From Pseudomonas asplenii (lineage in GTDB: Bacteria; Pseudomonadota; Gammaproteobacteria; Pseudomonadales; Pseudomonadaceae), in NCBI RefSeq assembly GCF_900105475.1, contig NZ_LT629777.1, forward strand, positions 6,324,001 through 6,388,000: a stretch of 64,000 nt of DNA, read 5' to 3'. The notes beneath the pieces are model-generated. The model searched no databases, had not been told where the DNA came from, and was given only the letters and a program-made list of their open reading frames with translations. Positions within the stretch are counted from its first letter, which is position 1. The number at the start of each line of letters is the position of its first letter. Shown one piece after another: positions 18,262 to 27,066 of the stretch. The translations under genes and the position numbers were made by a program.

Positions 18262-19240
18262 TGAGTGCCGGCTCCGCTTTCTTCTGCCGTGATTCCACGC
18301 CGTTCTTGATCGCGACGATCTCGGCCAGCAGCGACAAGGCGATCTCTGCCGGCGTATGACTGCCGATAGGCAAGCCGATCGGACCGTGCAGGCGCGCGAT
18401 GGCTTCACTGCCCAGCCCCAGCAACGCGAGGTTGTCGCGCCGCTTGCGGCTATTGACCCGCGAGCCCAGCGCACCAACATAAAAAGCGCTGGAGTTGAGA
18501 GCCGTCAGCAGAGCCATGTCATCCAGACGCGGGTCGTGAGTCAGCGCGACAATCGCCGTACGTTCGTCGGTCTGAATATTCAGCACGGCTTCATCGGGCA
18601 TACCCGGTACGAAACGGCCGTGCTGCTCCTCCCAGCCGTGAATGAACTCTTCCCGCGGATCACAGACCAGCACCTCGAAATCCAGCATCCGGGCCATTTG
18701 CGCCACATAGCGCGACAACTGCCCGGCGCCGATCAACAGCAGGCGCCAGCGCGGCCCGTAGATCGCCCGCAGGGTGCGCCCATCGAAGCTCAGCCCATCC
18801 TGTCGACCGGCTTCGTGCAGGGTTACCTGGCCGCTGACCAGGTCCAGCTCACGGGCGACGATTTCATGGGCCTCGCAACGCTGCAGCAATTGCTCGACCC
18901 AGGTGATATCGTCGACCCGCTCTTCGGTCAGGCGCAGCGTCCCACCACAAGGCAGGCCGAAACGCGCCGCCTCCTCGCGGCTCACGCCATAGGTCACCAG
19001 GCGCACCGGCGTCCCGTCCAAGAGCAAGCGCCCATCGTGCAGACGGGCAATCAGGTCGTCCTCGATACAGCCACCCGAGACCGAGCCGATCACCACGCCA
19101 TCCCCCCGCAGGGCCAGCATCGCCCCGGGCTGGCGGGGTGCGCTGCCCCAGGTCTGGACCACGCTGTACAGCATCACCGGCTGCCCGGCGCGGCGCCATT
19201 GCAGGACACTGCGCAAGACATTCAGATCGACGCTGTCCAT
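18254..19240 (-). CDS. XdhC-family molybdenum enzyme maturation factor
   Basis: Chaperone-like protein (328 aa) that binds and sulfurates molybdenum cofactor and inserts it into hydroxylases of the xanthine oxidase family. The N-terminal XdhC/CoxI domain shows GSAPRQPGAMLALRGDG and GSVSGGCIEDDL (residues 30-60). The C-terminal Rossmann domain contains LLIGAGQLSRYVAQMA, ALTHDPRLDDMALL and YVGALGSRVNSRKRR. It overlaps iorB by 1 nt (ATGA-type junction), so it is co-translated with the enzyme it probably matures. Confidence 0.9.
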   Translation of the reverse strand: MDSVDLNVLRSVLQWRRAGQPVMLYSVVQTWGSAPRQPGAMLALRGDGVVIGSVSGGCIEDDLIARLHDGRLLLDGTPVRLVTYGVSREEAARFGLPCGGTLRLTEERVDDITWVEQLLQRCEAHEIVARELDLVSGQVTLHEAGRQDGLSFDGRTLRAIYGPRWRLLLIGAGQLSRYVAQMARMLDFEVLVCDPREEFIHGWEEQHGRFVPGMPDEAVLNIQTDERTAIVALTHDPRLDDMALLTALNSSAFYVGALGSRVNSRKRRDNLALLGLGSEAIARLHGPIGLPIGSHTPAEIALSLLAEIVAIKNGVESRQKKAEPALSE

Positions 19241-21558
19241 CAGGCCTGCGCCTTGTTCCAGCCTTGCAGCTGATAGCGGACCGGCAGGTTGCGGATACGC
19301 TGGCCAGTGGCGGCGAAGATCGCATTACACAGCGCCGGGGCGATCGGTGGCACACCCGGTTCACCGACACCGCCCAACGGCACCTGGCCCGGCGGCGTGA
19401 CCAGGTGCACCGCGACCTCGCGGGGCGCCAGGGACATGCGTGCCACTTCATACATGTGGAAGTTGTCCTGTTGGACCTTGCCCTCCTTGAAGCTGATCTC
19501 GCCCAACACCGCGTTGCCCAGGCCCATCACGCAAGCGCCCTCGAACTGCGAACGGATCCGCTCCGGGTTGACCTGCGGCCCGCAATCCACGGCGATATCG
19601 GCCTTGTGCACGATCAAGGTGCCATCGTCCTTGACCTCGACTTCGATCACGGCCGCCACATAGGTGACGAAGCTGTAGTGCACTGCCAGGCCCAGGCCAC
19701 GCCCCTTGGGCAGCTTGCGCCCCCAGCCGGCCGCCTTGGCGGCGGTTTCCAGCACGGTGCGCATGCGCCCGGTGTCGATCGGGTAACGCTCCGGCGATTC
19801 CCCATAGTTCCACTGTTCACTCAAGGTACGGGGATCGATCTGACGATCCGGCCCGAGCAACTTGAGCTGATAGGCCAGTGGATCCTGCCCGGCCTTGTGG
19901 GCCAGTTCGTCGACAAAGCTCTGGATGGCGAAGCCGTGGGGAATGTTCGACACCGAACGGTACCAACCGACCCGGGTGTGAACCTTCGCCTCCGGGTTCT
20001 CCAGGCGGACGTTGGGAATGTTGTAGGCCATGTTGGTGAAACCCATGCCCAGCTCGAACGCCGCCTCGTTGTTCATGTTCGGCGCAAACAGCGCCGTGAT
20101 GCTCGGCGCCACGGTGCGGTGCAGCCAGCCGGAGGGCGTGCCGTCCTGGTTCAGGCTGGCCCGCAGGTATTCCGCCGACACGGTATGGAAATAGGAATGA
20201 TGGATATCGTCCTCGCGGGTCCACTGCACCCGCACCGCCGTGTCCGGCATTGCCTTGGCCAGGATCGCCGCCTCGATGACGTAGTCCGGCTTGGACTTGC
20301 GGCCAAAGCCACCGCCCAGCAGGCTGACATTGACGGTGACCTTGTCGAAACCGATGCCCAGCCGCTCGGCAATTCGCTCACGGGTGACCTGCGGCGCCTG
20401 GGTCGGTGCCCAGGCCTCGCATTGGCCGTCACTGAAACGGGCGATGGCGACCATCGGCTCCATCGGCGACTGGGACAGGTGCGGCAGGTAATAGCCGGCC
20501 TCGAAATGGCTGTCGGCGCTTTTGAGCGCCTCATCGACATCGCCGGTATTGCGTACCACCTTGCCCGGCTGGCGTGACGAGGCCTCCAGCTCCTGGCGAT
20601 AGGCAATCGAGTCGTAGCTGGCGTTGTCGCCATCGTCCCAGACGATATTCAGCGCCTCGCGCCCCTTGATCGCCGCCCAGGTGTTACTGGCAATCACCGC
20701 CACGCCACCCAGCGGCTGGAACTCGGACGGCAATGGACGAGGTTCGATTTCCACGACCTTGAGCACACCCGGCACCTTCAGGGCAGCCGCCGCATCGAAG
20801 GACTTGAGCTTGCCGCCATACACCTGCGGCCGCGCAACGGTGGCATAGACCATCTTGTCGAAATGGATATCGGCACCGTACACGGCCCGCCCGTTGACGA
20901 TATCGGCACCGTCGATGGCCCGCGTCGACTCCTTGCCGATATAGCGGAACTCCGAGGGTTGCTTGAGCCGCAAGCTCTCCCGGGCCGGCACCGCCAGGGC
21001 ACCGGCAGCGGCGGCCAGGGCTCCGTAACCGAGTTCGCGCCCACTCGGGCTGTGAACCACCTTGTGCAACTGCGCCCGACACTCGCTGGCCGGCACGTTC
21101 CATTGCTGCGCAGCCGCCTGTTCCAACATGGTCCGCGCCGACGCGCCACAGCGCCGCATCGGCTCGTACCAGTGACGCATGCTGCGCGAACCATCGGTGT
21201 CCTGGTTGCCGAAACGCACCTCATCGCCCGGTGCCTGACGGACCTTGACCAGCGCCCAGTCGGCCTCCAGCTCGTCAGCCACCACCATGCTCAGGCTGGT
21301 GCGCACGCCCTGGCCCATCTCCGAACGGTTGCAGATCACCGTCACGCTGCCATCGGCATCGATGCTGACATAGACCTTGGGGTCGTCGACCCAGCCATTG
21401 GGCATGCCGTCCGCACCGTACTTCTTCTCGCCTTCGGCGAAGGCATCGGGCATGCCCCAGGTCGCCGCCAGCACCAGCGCGCCGGTGGCGCCAACGCCCT
21501 TGAGAAAGCCACGCCGGCTGAGGTTGCTCAGGGCGAAATCGTTCAGGGACTGGCTCAT
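19240..21558 (-). CDS. iorB: Molybdenum hydroxylase large subunit, isoquinoline 1-oxidoreductase beta-like
   Basis: Molybdopterin-binding catalytic subunit (772 aa) of an aldehyde/N-heterocycle oxidoreductase. It has a twin-arginine signal peptide, SRRGFLKGVGATGALVLAAT, at residues 14-33, so the folded enzyme is exported to the periplasm. GGGFGRKSKPDYV and the ending GGVGEPGVPPIAPALCNAI, with the glutamate of the active site, identify the IorB/xanthine dehydrogenase family. The true substrate cannot be told from sequence. The small subunit iorA has no signal and probably rides along. No cytochrome c subunit gene is adjacent. Confidence 0.88.
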   Translation of the reverse strand: MSQSLNDFALSNLSRRGFLKGVGATGALVLAATWGMPDAFAEGEKKYGADGMPNGWVDDPKVYVSIDADGSVTVICNRSEMGQGVRTSLSMVVADELEADWALVKVRQAPGDEVRFGNQDTDGSRSMRHWYEPMRRCGASARTMLEQAAAQQWNVPASECRAQLHKVVHSPSGRELGYGALAAAAGALAVPARESLRLKQPSEFRYIGKESTRAIDGADIVNGRAVYGADIHFDKMVYATVARPQVYGGKLKSFDAAAALKVPGVLKVVEIEPRPLPSEFQPLGGVAVIASNTWAAIKGREALNIVWDDGDNASYDSIAYRQELEASSRQPGKVVRNTGDVDEALKSADSHFEAGYYLPHLSQSPMEPMVAIARFSDGQCEAWAPTQAPQVTRERIAERLGIGFDKVTVNVSLLGGGFGRKSKPDYVIEAAILAKAMPDTAVRVQWTREDDIHHSYFHTVSAEYLRASLNQDGTPSGWLHRTVAPSITALFAPNMNNEAAFELGMGFTNMAYNIPNVRLENPEAKVHTRVGWYRSVSNIPHGFAIQSFVDELAHKAGQDPLAYQLKLLGPDRQIDPRTLSEQWNYGESPERYPIDTGRMRTVLETAAKAAGWGRKLPKGRGLGLAVHYSFVTYVAAVIEVEVKDDGTLIVHKADIAVDCGPQVNPERIRSQFEGACVMGLGNAVLGEISFKEGKVQQDNFHMYEVARMSLAPREVAVHLVTPPGQVPLGGVGEPGVPPIAPALCNAIFAATGQRIRNLPVRYQLQGWNKAQA

Positions 21559-22025
21559 GCCTTGGCCTCCTGCAAGTGCGCGGCAGCGGCATGAATGGCC
21601 GTCTTGATGCGGTTATAGGTCCCGCACCGGCAGATATTGCCGAGCATCGCCTCTTCGATCTGCTCGTCGCTGGGCTTGGGGTTGACCTTGAGCAGGGCCG
21701 TGGCCGACATGATCTGCCCACCCTGGCAGAAGCCGCACTGCGCCACGCCGCCATCGAGCCAGGCCTGTTGTACCGCCTGGCCGACCGGATCGCTGTGCAG
21801 GTCGTCGATGGTATTGACGTTCTGGCCCACGACGGAGCCGATCGGGGTGATGCACGAACGGGCTGGCAAACCGTTGATATGCACGGTACAGGCACCACAC
21901 AGGCCCATGCCGCAGCCGAATTTGGTCCCGGTATAACCCGCCACATCGCGGATCGCCCATAGCAGCGGCATCTCTTCGGTGACGTCCAGGGAATGGTCTT
22001 GACCATTGAGTTTCAGGGTAATCAT
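21555..22025 (-). CDS. iorA: Molybdenum hydroxylase [2Fe-2S] subunit
   Basis: Iron-sulfur subunit (156 aa) passing electrons from the molybdenum site. It carries two [2Fe-2S] clusters: a plant-type N-terminal one (CGMGLCGACTVHINGLPARSC region, residues 41-62) and a C-terminal four-helix one (QCGFCQGGQ then ICRCGTY, residues 99-138). I choose ATG 22025; GTG 22031 would add two residues, and neither has a clear ribosome binding site. It overlaps iorB by 4 nt. Confidence 0.9.
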   Translation of the reverse strand: MITLKLNGQDHSLDVTEEMPLLWAIRDVAGYTGTKFGCGMGLCGACTVHINGLPARSCITPIGSVVGQNVNTIDDLHSDPVGQAVQQAWLDGGVAQCGFCQGGQIMSATALLKVNPKPSDEQIEEAMLGNICRCGTYNRIKTAIHAAAAHLQEAKA

Positions 22026-22207
22026 GGGCACGCCCGCATAGTTCAGTTTTATGGGGTCGAGCCATCTGCGAGCACCGCACGGACGGCTGCAGATCGACTC
22101 AGGCTAATTCGGCTCTCTTGAGAAGCAGGTGCTTCATCGGGCCGTTCTTGAGACTTTTTTACCGATTTGAGCGGCCAAGGGAAAGCCATTCATGCAAAAA
22201 GCCCCCG

Positions 22208-22220
22208 GCAGCCAGGCTGC
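22208..22220 (-). terminator. Weak hairpin with T-run between murB and iorA
   Basis: GCAGCC-A-GGCTGC forms a 6-bp stem; on the minus strand it is followed by CGGGGGC then TTTTT. It is placed to end transcripts coming from murB before iorA, but the stem is short and the T-run is displaced. Confidence 0.35.
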
Positions 22221-22232
22221 ATGGAGCGTTGA

Positions 22233-22320
22233 CGAGGGCCTTGAGAAGGCCCTGATTTAAGAGGGCCTCGATTAACAGAGCCTCGATCAAGAGTGCCTTG
22301 ATGATGAAGAGTGCCTTGGC
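22233..22320. repeat. Imperfect 15-bp tandem repeats
   Basis: Five to six degenerate copies of a 15-16 bp unit, clearest as GAGGGCCTCGATTAA (22261-22275), CAGAGCCTCGATCAA (22276-22290) and GAGTGCCTTGATGAT (22291-22305), with weaker copies on both sides. They fill the gap between iorA and murB. No spacers or protein-coding role are evident, so this is a degenerate minisatellite-like tract, and it is unlike the REP elements elsewhere in the window. Confidence 0.7.
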
Positions 22321-22344
22321 GCTTCAACCATCAGCATAGCCTCC

Positions 22345-23364
22345 TCAATAAAGGTTCGGCTCCATTTCCAACTCGACCGCAAAACGCTCGGCGATATCGG
22401 CCTGGATCCGGCGGGCCAACGCGAGCAGTTGGCCGCCCGTGGCCGTGCCATGGTTGACCAGCACCAGCGACTGCAAGCGGTGCACGCCGGCATCGCCGTC
22501 GCGAAAACCCTTCCAGCCGGCGGCTTCGATCAGCCAACCGGCTGCCAGCTTCACCTGCCCATCGGCCTGTGGATAACCGACCAGGCCGGGATGAGCCTGC
22601 TTCAGTTCGGCAGCGTGGGCGGCCGAGACCAGCGGGTTCTTGAAGAAGCTGCCGGCATTGCCGAGCACCGCCGGATCCGGCAGTTTCTCGCTGCGAATAC
22701 TGCAGATGGCCCGGCTGACATCACAGGCGCCCGGCTGGCTGACGCCCTGCTCTTTCAGGCGTTCGGCCACCGGACCGTAGCCCAGGTGCAACTGCTCGGC
22801 ACGGCTCAGGGCGAAGCGCACCCGCAGGATCAACCAGCGTCCCTGGGTATGCTTGAACAGGCTGTCGCGATAACCGAACTGACACTGTTCCAGAGAAAAC
22901 TCGCGCAACTCGCCCGTCTCTCGATCGAGGGCCGTCAGGCCAGCGAACACGTCCTTGATCTCGACCCCGTAGGCGCCGATGTTCTGCATCGGCGCAGCGC
23001 CTACCGTTCCGGGAATCAGGCTGAGATTCTCCAGGCCGTACCAACCCTGGTCCAGGGTCGACAGCACGAACGGATGCCAGGGTTCGCCGGCCTCGGCCTC
23101 GACCACCACCCGTTGGCCATCATCGCTGAGCAGGCGGATGCCACGGCTGCCCATGCGCAACACCAGCGCCTGGATATCAGCGGTCAGCAGCAGGTTGCTG
23201 CCCCCACCGACCACCAGCAGCGGCAACTGACGCTGCGCCGCGAAAGCCAGGGCCTCGCGCACATCGTCATCGTCCCGGGCCTCGGCGAACCACTGCGCGC
23301 GCACGTCGACACCAAAGCTGTTGTAGGGCTTGAGGGAAACATCGGCTTGCGGTTGCAGGCTCAT
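22345..23364 (-). CDS. murB: UDP-N-acetylenolpyruvoylglucosamine reductase
   Basis: FAD-dependent reductase (339 aa) for the second step of UDP-MurNAc synthesis in the cytoplasm. The N-terminal SLKPYNSFGVDVRA and LLVVGGGSNLLL form the FAD-binding part. PGTVGAAPMQNIGAYGVEI carries the conserved active-site arginine/tyrosine environment, and GNAGSFFKNP contains the catalytic serine. This is the type I (E. coli-like) form. It overlaps the phosphatase gene upstream by 4 nt. Confidence 0.96.
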   Translation of the reverse strand: MSLQPQADVSLKPYNSFGVDVRAQWFAEARDDDDVREALAFAAQRQLPLLVVGGGSNLLLTADIQALVLRMGSRGIRLLSDDGQRVVVEAEAGEPWHPFVLSTLDQGWYGLENLSLIPGTVGAAPMQNIGAYGVEIKDVFAGLTALDRETGELREFSLEQCQFGYRDSLFKHTQGRWLILRVRFALSRAEQLHLGYGPVAERLKEQGVSQPGACDVSRAICSIRSEKLPDPAVLGNAGSFFKNPLVSAAHAAELKQAHPGLVGYPQADGQVKLAAGWLIEAAGWKGFRDGDAGVHRLQSLVLVNHGTATGGQLLALARRIQADIAERFAVELEMEPNLY

Positions 23365-23825
23365 AGGCGCCCCTTGAGTTCGTTGACCAGGCGATCGCAG
23401 GCCTGCTCGATCAGGTCCAGCACCTGTTCGAAACCATGTTCTTCGTCGTAGTAAGGGTCCGGGACCTCGTCGACCACTGCGTCATAGCGGCGCAGGAACA
23501 GGTCCAGTTCGGCCTTGTCCTGAGCCGGTTGCAGCAACTTGAGGTTGCGCAGGTTGCTCTGGTCCATGGCCAGGATCAGATCGAAGCGATTGAAGTCCGC
23601 GCTACCGACCTGCCGGGCGCGCTGCGCCGACAGATCATAGCCACGCAGCCTTGCCGCGCGCTGGCTGCGAGTGTCCGGGGCCTTGCCGACATGCCAATGG
23701 CCGGTCCCGGCGGAATCGACTTCGATCAGTTCGGCCAGACCGGCCTCGCGCAACTTGTGGCGCAGCACGCCTTCCGCCGTGGGCGAACGACAGATGTTGC
23801 CCAGGCAGACAAACAGAACGCGCAT
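23361..23825 (-). CDS. Low molecular weight protein tyrosine phosphatase
   Basis: Phosphatase of 154 residues. It starts [20 protein letters not shown], with the catalytic loop CLGNICRS at residues 7-14 (C7 nucleophile, R13). The acid aspartate is in VPDPYYDEEHGFE near residue 120. The start ATG 23825 overlaps the kdsB stop by 1 nt. This gene sits between kdsB and murB throughout Pseudomonas. Its physiological substrate is not known; it resembles the Wzb/PtpA group by motif only. Confidence 0.93.
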   Translation of the reverse strand: MRVLFVCLGNICRSPTAEGVLRHKLREAGLAELIEVDSAGTGHWHVGKAPDTRSQRAARLRGYDLSAQRARQVGSADFNRFDLILAMDQSNLRNLKLLQPAQDKAELDLFLRRYDAVVDEVPDPYYDEEHGFEQVLDLIEQACDRLVNELKGRL

Positions 23826-24589
23826 CAGGCCTCCAGCAAGCGACGAACGCGTTCGAGGTCTTGTTGGGTGTCGACGCCAGTGGGAGGCGCCTCCAGGGCG
23901 TCGGCCACATGGATCCGCACGCCATGCCACAACGCCCGCAGTTGCTCCAGGCGCTCGGTGGTTTCCAGCCAGCACGGCCCCCAGTTGACGAAGTCCTGCA
24001 GGAAGCCGGCCCGGTAGGCATAGATACCGATGTGACGACGGTAGGGCACGCCTTCCGGCAGGTGCTCGCGGTCCTTGGCAAAATCGTCTCGGGCCCAGGG
24101 CAAGGTGGCACGGCTGAACGTCAGGGCAAGGCCGTTGACGTCGCTGACCACCTTGACCACGTTCGGGTTGAACAAGGCCTCAAGCTCTTCGATCGGCTCG
24201 GCCAGGGTGGCCATGCGCGCTTCGGTATGGGCCGCCAGGTTGGCGGCGACCTGGTCGATCACCACCGGCGGGATCAACGGTTCATCGCCCTGGACGTTGA
24301 CCACGATCGCCTCCGGCTCAAGACCCAGCAGGCTGGCGACTTCGGCCAGACGATCGGTGCCGGACTCATGGTCTTCACGGGTCAGCAGCACTTCGGCGCC
24401 GAAGGCCTGGCAGGCGGCGACGATCCGTGGATCGTCAGTGGCCACCACCACCCGTTGGGCGCTGCTTTTACGCGCCTGTTCCCAGGTGTGCTGGATCATC
24501 GGCTTGCCGGCGATCAGTTGCAGGGGCTTGGCCGGCAGGCGCGTGGAGGAAAACCGCGCCGGAATCACGACGATGAACGGCGTGCTCAT
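23825..24589 (-). CDS. kdsB: CMP-KDO synthetase
   Basis: 3-deoxy-manno-octulosonate cytidylyltransferase (254 aa), activating KDO for LPS inner core assembly. The CTP-binding motif [15 protein letters not shown] is at residues 9-23. [11 protein letters not shown] and [14 protein letters not shown] are family hallmarks. It overlaps the Trm112-like gene by 4 nt and the phosphatase gene by 1 nt, so it sits in a tightly packed lpxK-trm112-kdsB-ptp-murB operon. Confidence 0.97.
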   Translation of the reverse strand: MSTPFIVVIPARFSSTRLPAKPLQLIAGKPMIQHTWEQARKSSAQRVVVATDDPRIVAACQAFGAEVLLTREDHESGTDRLAEVASLLGLEPEAIVVNVQGDEPLIPPVVIDQVAANLAAHTEARMATLAEPIEELEALFNPNVVKVVSDVNGLALTFSRATLPWARDDFAKDREHLPEGVPYRRHIGIYAYRAGFLQDFVNWGPCWLETTERLEQLRALWHGVRIHVADALEAPPTGVDTQQDLERVRRLLEA

Positions 24590-24771
24590 TTGTCCAGGCG
24601 CTCATCGGTGCTCAGGGTACGCGCCTCGCTTTCCAGCATGACCGGAATGCCGTCGCGAATCGGAAACGCCAGGCCGGCGCCCTTGCTGATCAGCTCGGTC
24701 TTGTCGGCGCTGAGCTTGAGCGGCCCCTTGCAGATCGGGCAAGCGAGGATATCGAGCAGTTTGGTGTCCAT
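24586..24771 (-). CDS. Trm112/YcaR family small zinc-type protein
   Basis: Protein of 61 residues starting [18 protein letters not shown]. The CPICKG motif gives one CxxC pair; the second pair of eukaryotic Trm112 is not present. Eukaryotic Trm112 activates methyltransferases, but the bacterial YcaR role is unknown. It lies between lpxK and kdsB as in E. coli (ycaR). Start ATG 24771 was chosen because the frame upstream lacks family similarity. Confidence 0.9.
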   Translation of the reverse strand: MDTKLLDILACPICKGPLKLSADKTELISKGAGLAFPIRDGIPVMLESEARTLSTDERLDK

Positions 24772-24797
24772 GAGGAATTCCCTGGATAAAAAGGGGT

Positions 24798-25808
24798 TTA
24801 GGGCAAAAGACGATCGGGCAACAGGCGCAGCAATTGGGTGTCGAACCAGGTCACGAACGCCTCGGAAGGCACTGCATCGACCGCCAGGTACCACCAGTCG
24901 GCGGCGGCGAACGCCCGGCACTTCACCGCGTCCTTTTCGGTCATGACCAACGGCAGCGGCGGCCTGAAACTCAGGGCCTGGGCGCTGTATTGGGCATGAT
25001 CGGCAAACGCGTGGGGCACAGGCTGCCAGTGTAGCGTTTCGAGGGTATTGAAGAAACGTTGCGGGTTGCCGATACCGGCCACCGCGTGCAGCGCCTGCCC
25101 AGCGGCGAAATGTGCCAGCGGCTTGCGCTCGCCGCTCAGCAGGTTGACCAGTGAGCTCGGCTGCAGGCGAAAGGCGAAACCATCGTCACGATCGGCGTCG
25201 GCCCCGTTGTACATCAGCGCGTCGACACTCTGCAGTCGCTCCAGCGGCTCGCGCAGTGGCCCGGCGGGCAGGCAGCGGCCATTGCCCAAACCACGGGCGG
25301 CGTCGATCAGTACCAGTTCGAGGTCACGGGCCAAGCGATAATGCTGCATGCCGTCGTCGGAGAGGATCAGGTCGAGCTTTTCCTCGGCCAGCAGGGCCTG
25401 CACCGCGCGGCTGCGATCCGGGTCGATCATCAGCGGCACAGCGTTGCGTTGAACGATCAGCAGCGGTTCGTCACCTGCCACCGCCGCGTCCTGGTCGGCA
25501 CGCACCCGCCACGGCAGGCTCGGCGGCCTGGCGCCATAACCACGGCTGACCACACCGACGCGCAGGCCGCGGCGTCGGCAATGTTCGACCAGCCAGAGAA
25601 TCATCGGGGTCTTGCCGGTACCGCCCACCGTGATGTTCCCCACCACGATCACCGGCACTGGCGGCTGGTAGATAGCGCCTTCGCCTGCGACGAAGCGCGC
25701 CCGCTTGCCATCCACCACGCGGCGATACAGCCATTCCAGCGGACGCAGCAGAACCAGGGCCGGATGCCCCTCATACCAGGCGCGCAACAACCGATCCGAG
25801 AGAGCCAT
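24798..25808 (-). CDS. lpxK: Tetraacyldisaccharide 4'-kinase
   Basis: Phosphorylates the 4' position of the lipid A precursor at the inner membrane (336 aa). An N-terminal hydrophobic anchor precedes the Walker A motif [12 protein letters not shown] near residue 57. SRGYGARP and [21 protein letters not shown] follow, the second carrying the catalytic DDGxQH motif. Start ATG 25808 overlaps the exbD stop by 1 nt. Confidence 0.96.
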   Translation of the reverse strand: MALSDRLLRAWYEGHPALVLLRPLEWLYRRVVDGKRARFVAGEGAIYQPPVPVIVVGNITVGGTGKTPMILWLVEHCRRRGLRVGVVSRGYGARPPSLPWRVRADQDAAVAGDEPLLIVQRNAVPLMIDPDRSRAVQALLAEEKLDLILSDDGMQHYRLARDLELVLIDAARGLGNGRCLPAGPLREPLERLQSVDALMYNGADADRDDGFAFRLQPSSLVNLLSGERKPLAHFAAGQALHAVAGIGNPQRFFNTLETLHWQPVPHAFADHAQYSAQALSFRPPLPLVMTEKDAVKCRAFAAADWWYLAVDAVPSEAFVTWFDTQLLRLLPDRLLP

Positions 25809-26236
25809 CAGGGCGCCGGCGCCGCCTCGACGGTGGTCATGCGCAAATGACTGAAGCCGAGCTTGCCGGCAGCATCCATCGCGGTGATCACGGCCTGGTG
25901 CTGGGTCTTGCCGTCGGCACTGATCGACAGCGGCATGTTGGTGTCGCCAGCGGACTCTTTCTGCAGCGCTTCCATGAGGGTCGACAGGTCATTCTTCGGC
26001 AGGATCTGGTTATTCACCGAGAACACCCCATCGGCGCTGATGGCGATATCCAGTTGCTTGACCAGTTGGTCCTCGGCCGGCGAACCACTGACCGCCTGTG
26101 GCAAGTCGACCCGCAGTTGGGTTTCGCGGGTAAAGGTGGTGGTGACCACAAAGAACAGCAGCAGGACAAAGACCACGTCGATCAGCGACGCGAGGTTGAT
26201 GTCGATGGTTTCCCGGGGTTTGCGGCGGAATTTCAC
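25808..26236 (-). CDS. exbD: ExbD/TolR-type biopolymer transport protein
   Basis: Single-pass inner-membrane protein (142 aa) using the proton gradient together with ExbB. Residues 14-36 form the membrane helix [23 protein letters not shown], with the key aspartate of the family at LIDVVF. The rest is the periplasmic peptidoglycan-binding-type domain. It overlaps exbB by 4 nt. Which outer-membrane process it powers is not shown by the sequence: no tonB gene is adjacent, so a link to LPS or DNA uptake genes nearby is only positional. Confidence 0.9.
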   Translation of the reverse strand: MKFRRKPRETIDINLASLIDVVFVLLLFFVVTTTFTRETQLRVDLPQAVSGSPAEDQLVKQLDIAISADGVFSVNNQILPKNDLSTLMEALQKESAGDTNMPLSISADGKTQHQAVITAMDAAGKLGFSHLRMTTVEAAPAP

Positions 26237-26868
26237 GCTTTGCCCTCAGGCATTTCCACATCACGGTCACCCTGGACCACCTCGACCAGCTTGATCGCCT
26301 GCTGCTCCATGCCGACCACCAGTTCATCGATCCGGCGTTGCAGGAAACGGTGGAAGAACACCGCCGGAATACCGACGATCAGGCCCGATGCGGTGGTGAT
26401 CAGCGCCTTGGAAATACCACCGGCGAGTACCGCCGCGTTGGTGGTCATGCCCGAGCCCATGAATGAGCTGAAGATATCGATCATGCCCAGCACCGTACCC
26501 AGCAGACCGAGCAGCGGCGACATGGCGGCGATGGTGCCGAGGGCATTGATGTAGCGCTCCAGTTCGTGGATCACCCGGGCAGCGGCTTCTTCGATGCACT
26601 CCTTCATGATCTCGCGACCGTGCTTGGAGTTCGCCAGGCCCGCAGCGAGGATTTCGCCCAAGGGCGAATCGGCGCGCAGCTGCTTGAGTTTTTCCTTGTC
26701 CAGTTGCTTGTCACGGATCCAGACCCAGACCTGCCCCAACAGATGCTCCGGGGTCACGCGGCTGGCGCGCAAGGTCCAGAGACGCTCGGCGACGATCCCC
26801 ACGGCCGCGATGGAACTCAGAATGATCGGCAACATCATCCAGCCGCCGGATTTGACCAATTCCCACAC
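26233..26868 (-). CDS. exbB: MotA/TolQ/ExbB proton channel protein
   Basis: Three-helix inner-membrane protein (211 aa) that forms the proton channel with ExbD. Membrane segments lie near residues 10-30, 110-140 and 150-175. GTVLGMIDIFSSFMGSG and GISKALITTASGLIVGIPAVFF carry the family motif. I choose GTG 26868 (MWELVKSGGWMMLPIILSS), preceded by GAGGGGG; another GTG at 26898 would add a non-conserved extension. Confidence 0.9.
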   Translation of the reverse strand: MWELVKSGGWMMLPIILSSIAAVGIVAERLWTLRASRVTPEHLLGQVWVWIRDKQLDKEKLKQLRADSPLGEILAAGLANSKHGREIMKECIEEAAARVIHELERYINALGTIAAMSPLLGLLGTVLGMIDIFSSFMGSGMTTNAAVLAGGISKALITTASGLIVGIPAVFFHRFLQRRIDELVVGMEQQAIKLVEVVQGDRDVEMPEGKA

Positions 26869-27066
26869 AGTGACAGCCCCCTCGAAAAAGTGCGCCACTC
26901 TAACATAGGGGTCGGCCGGGCCGAAGAACGTGATGTCGCATCAGGGGACGGTTTAATAACCCTGGGCTATTTGAATCGCGCAGGATCAGCATTTCTGCAC
27001 TGGCTCGCCACAAAGTCCCACCGCCACAAGGAACCGGCTCAGCCCGCTCCGCTCCCAACGCCTGGA

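Noticed and set aside
22233..22320. Tandem repeats considered as a CRISPR array
   Set aside because: Units of 15-16 bp are directly adjacent without unique spacers, degenerate, and there are no cas genes in the window.
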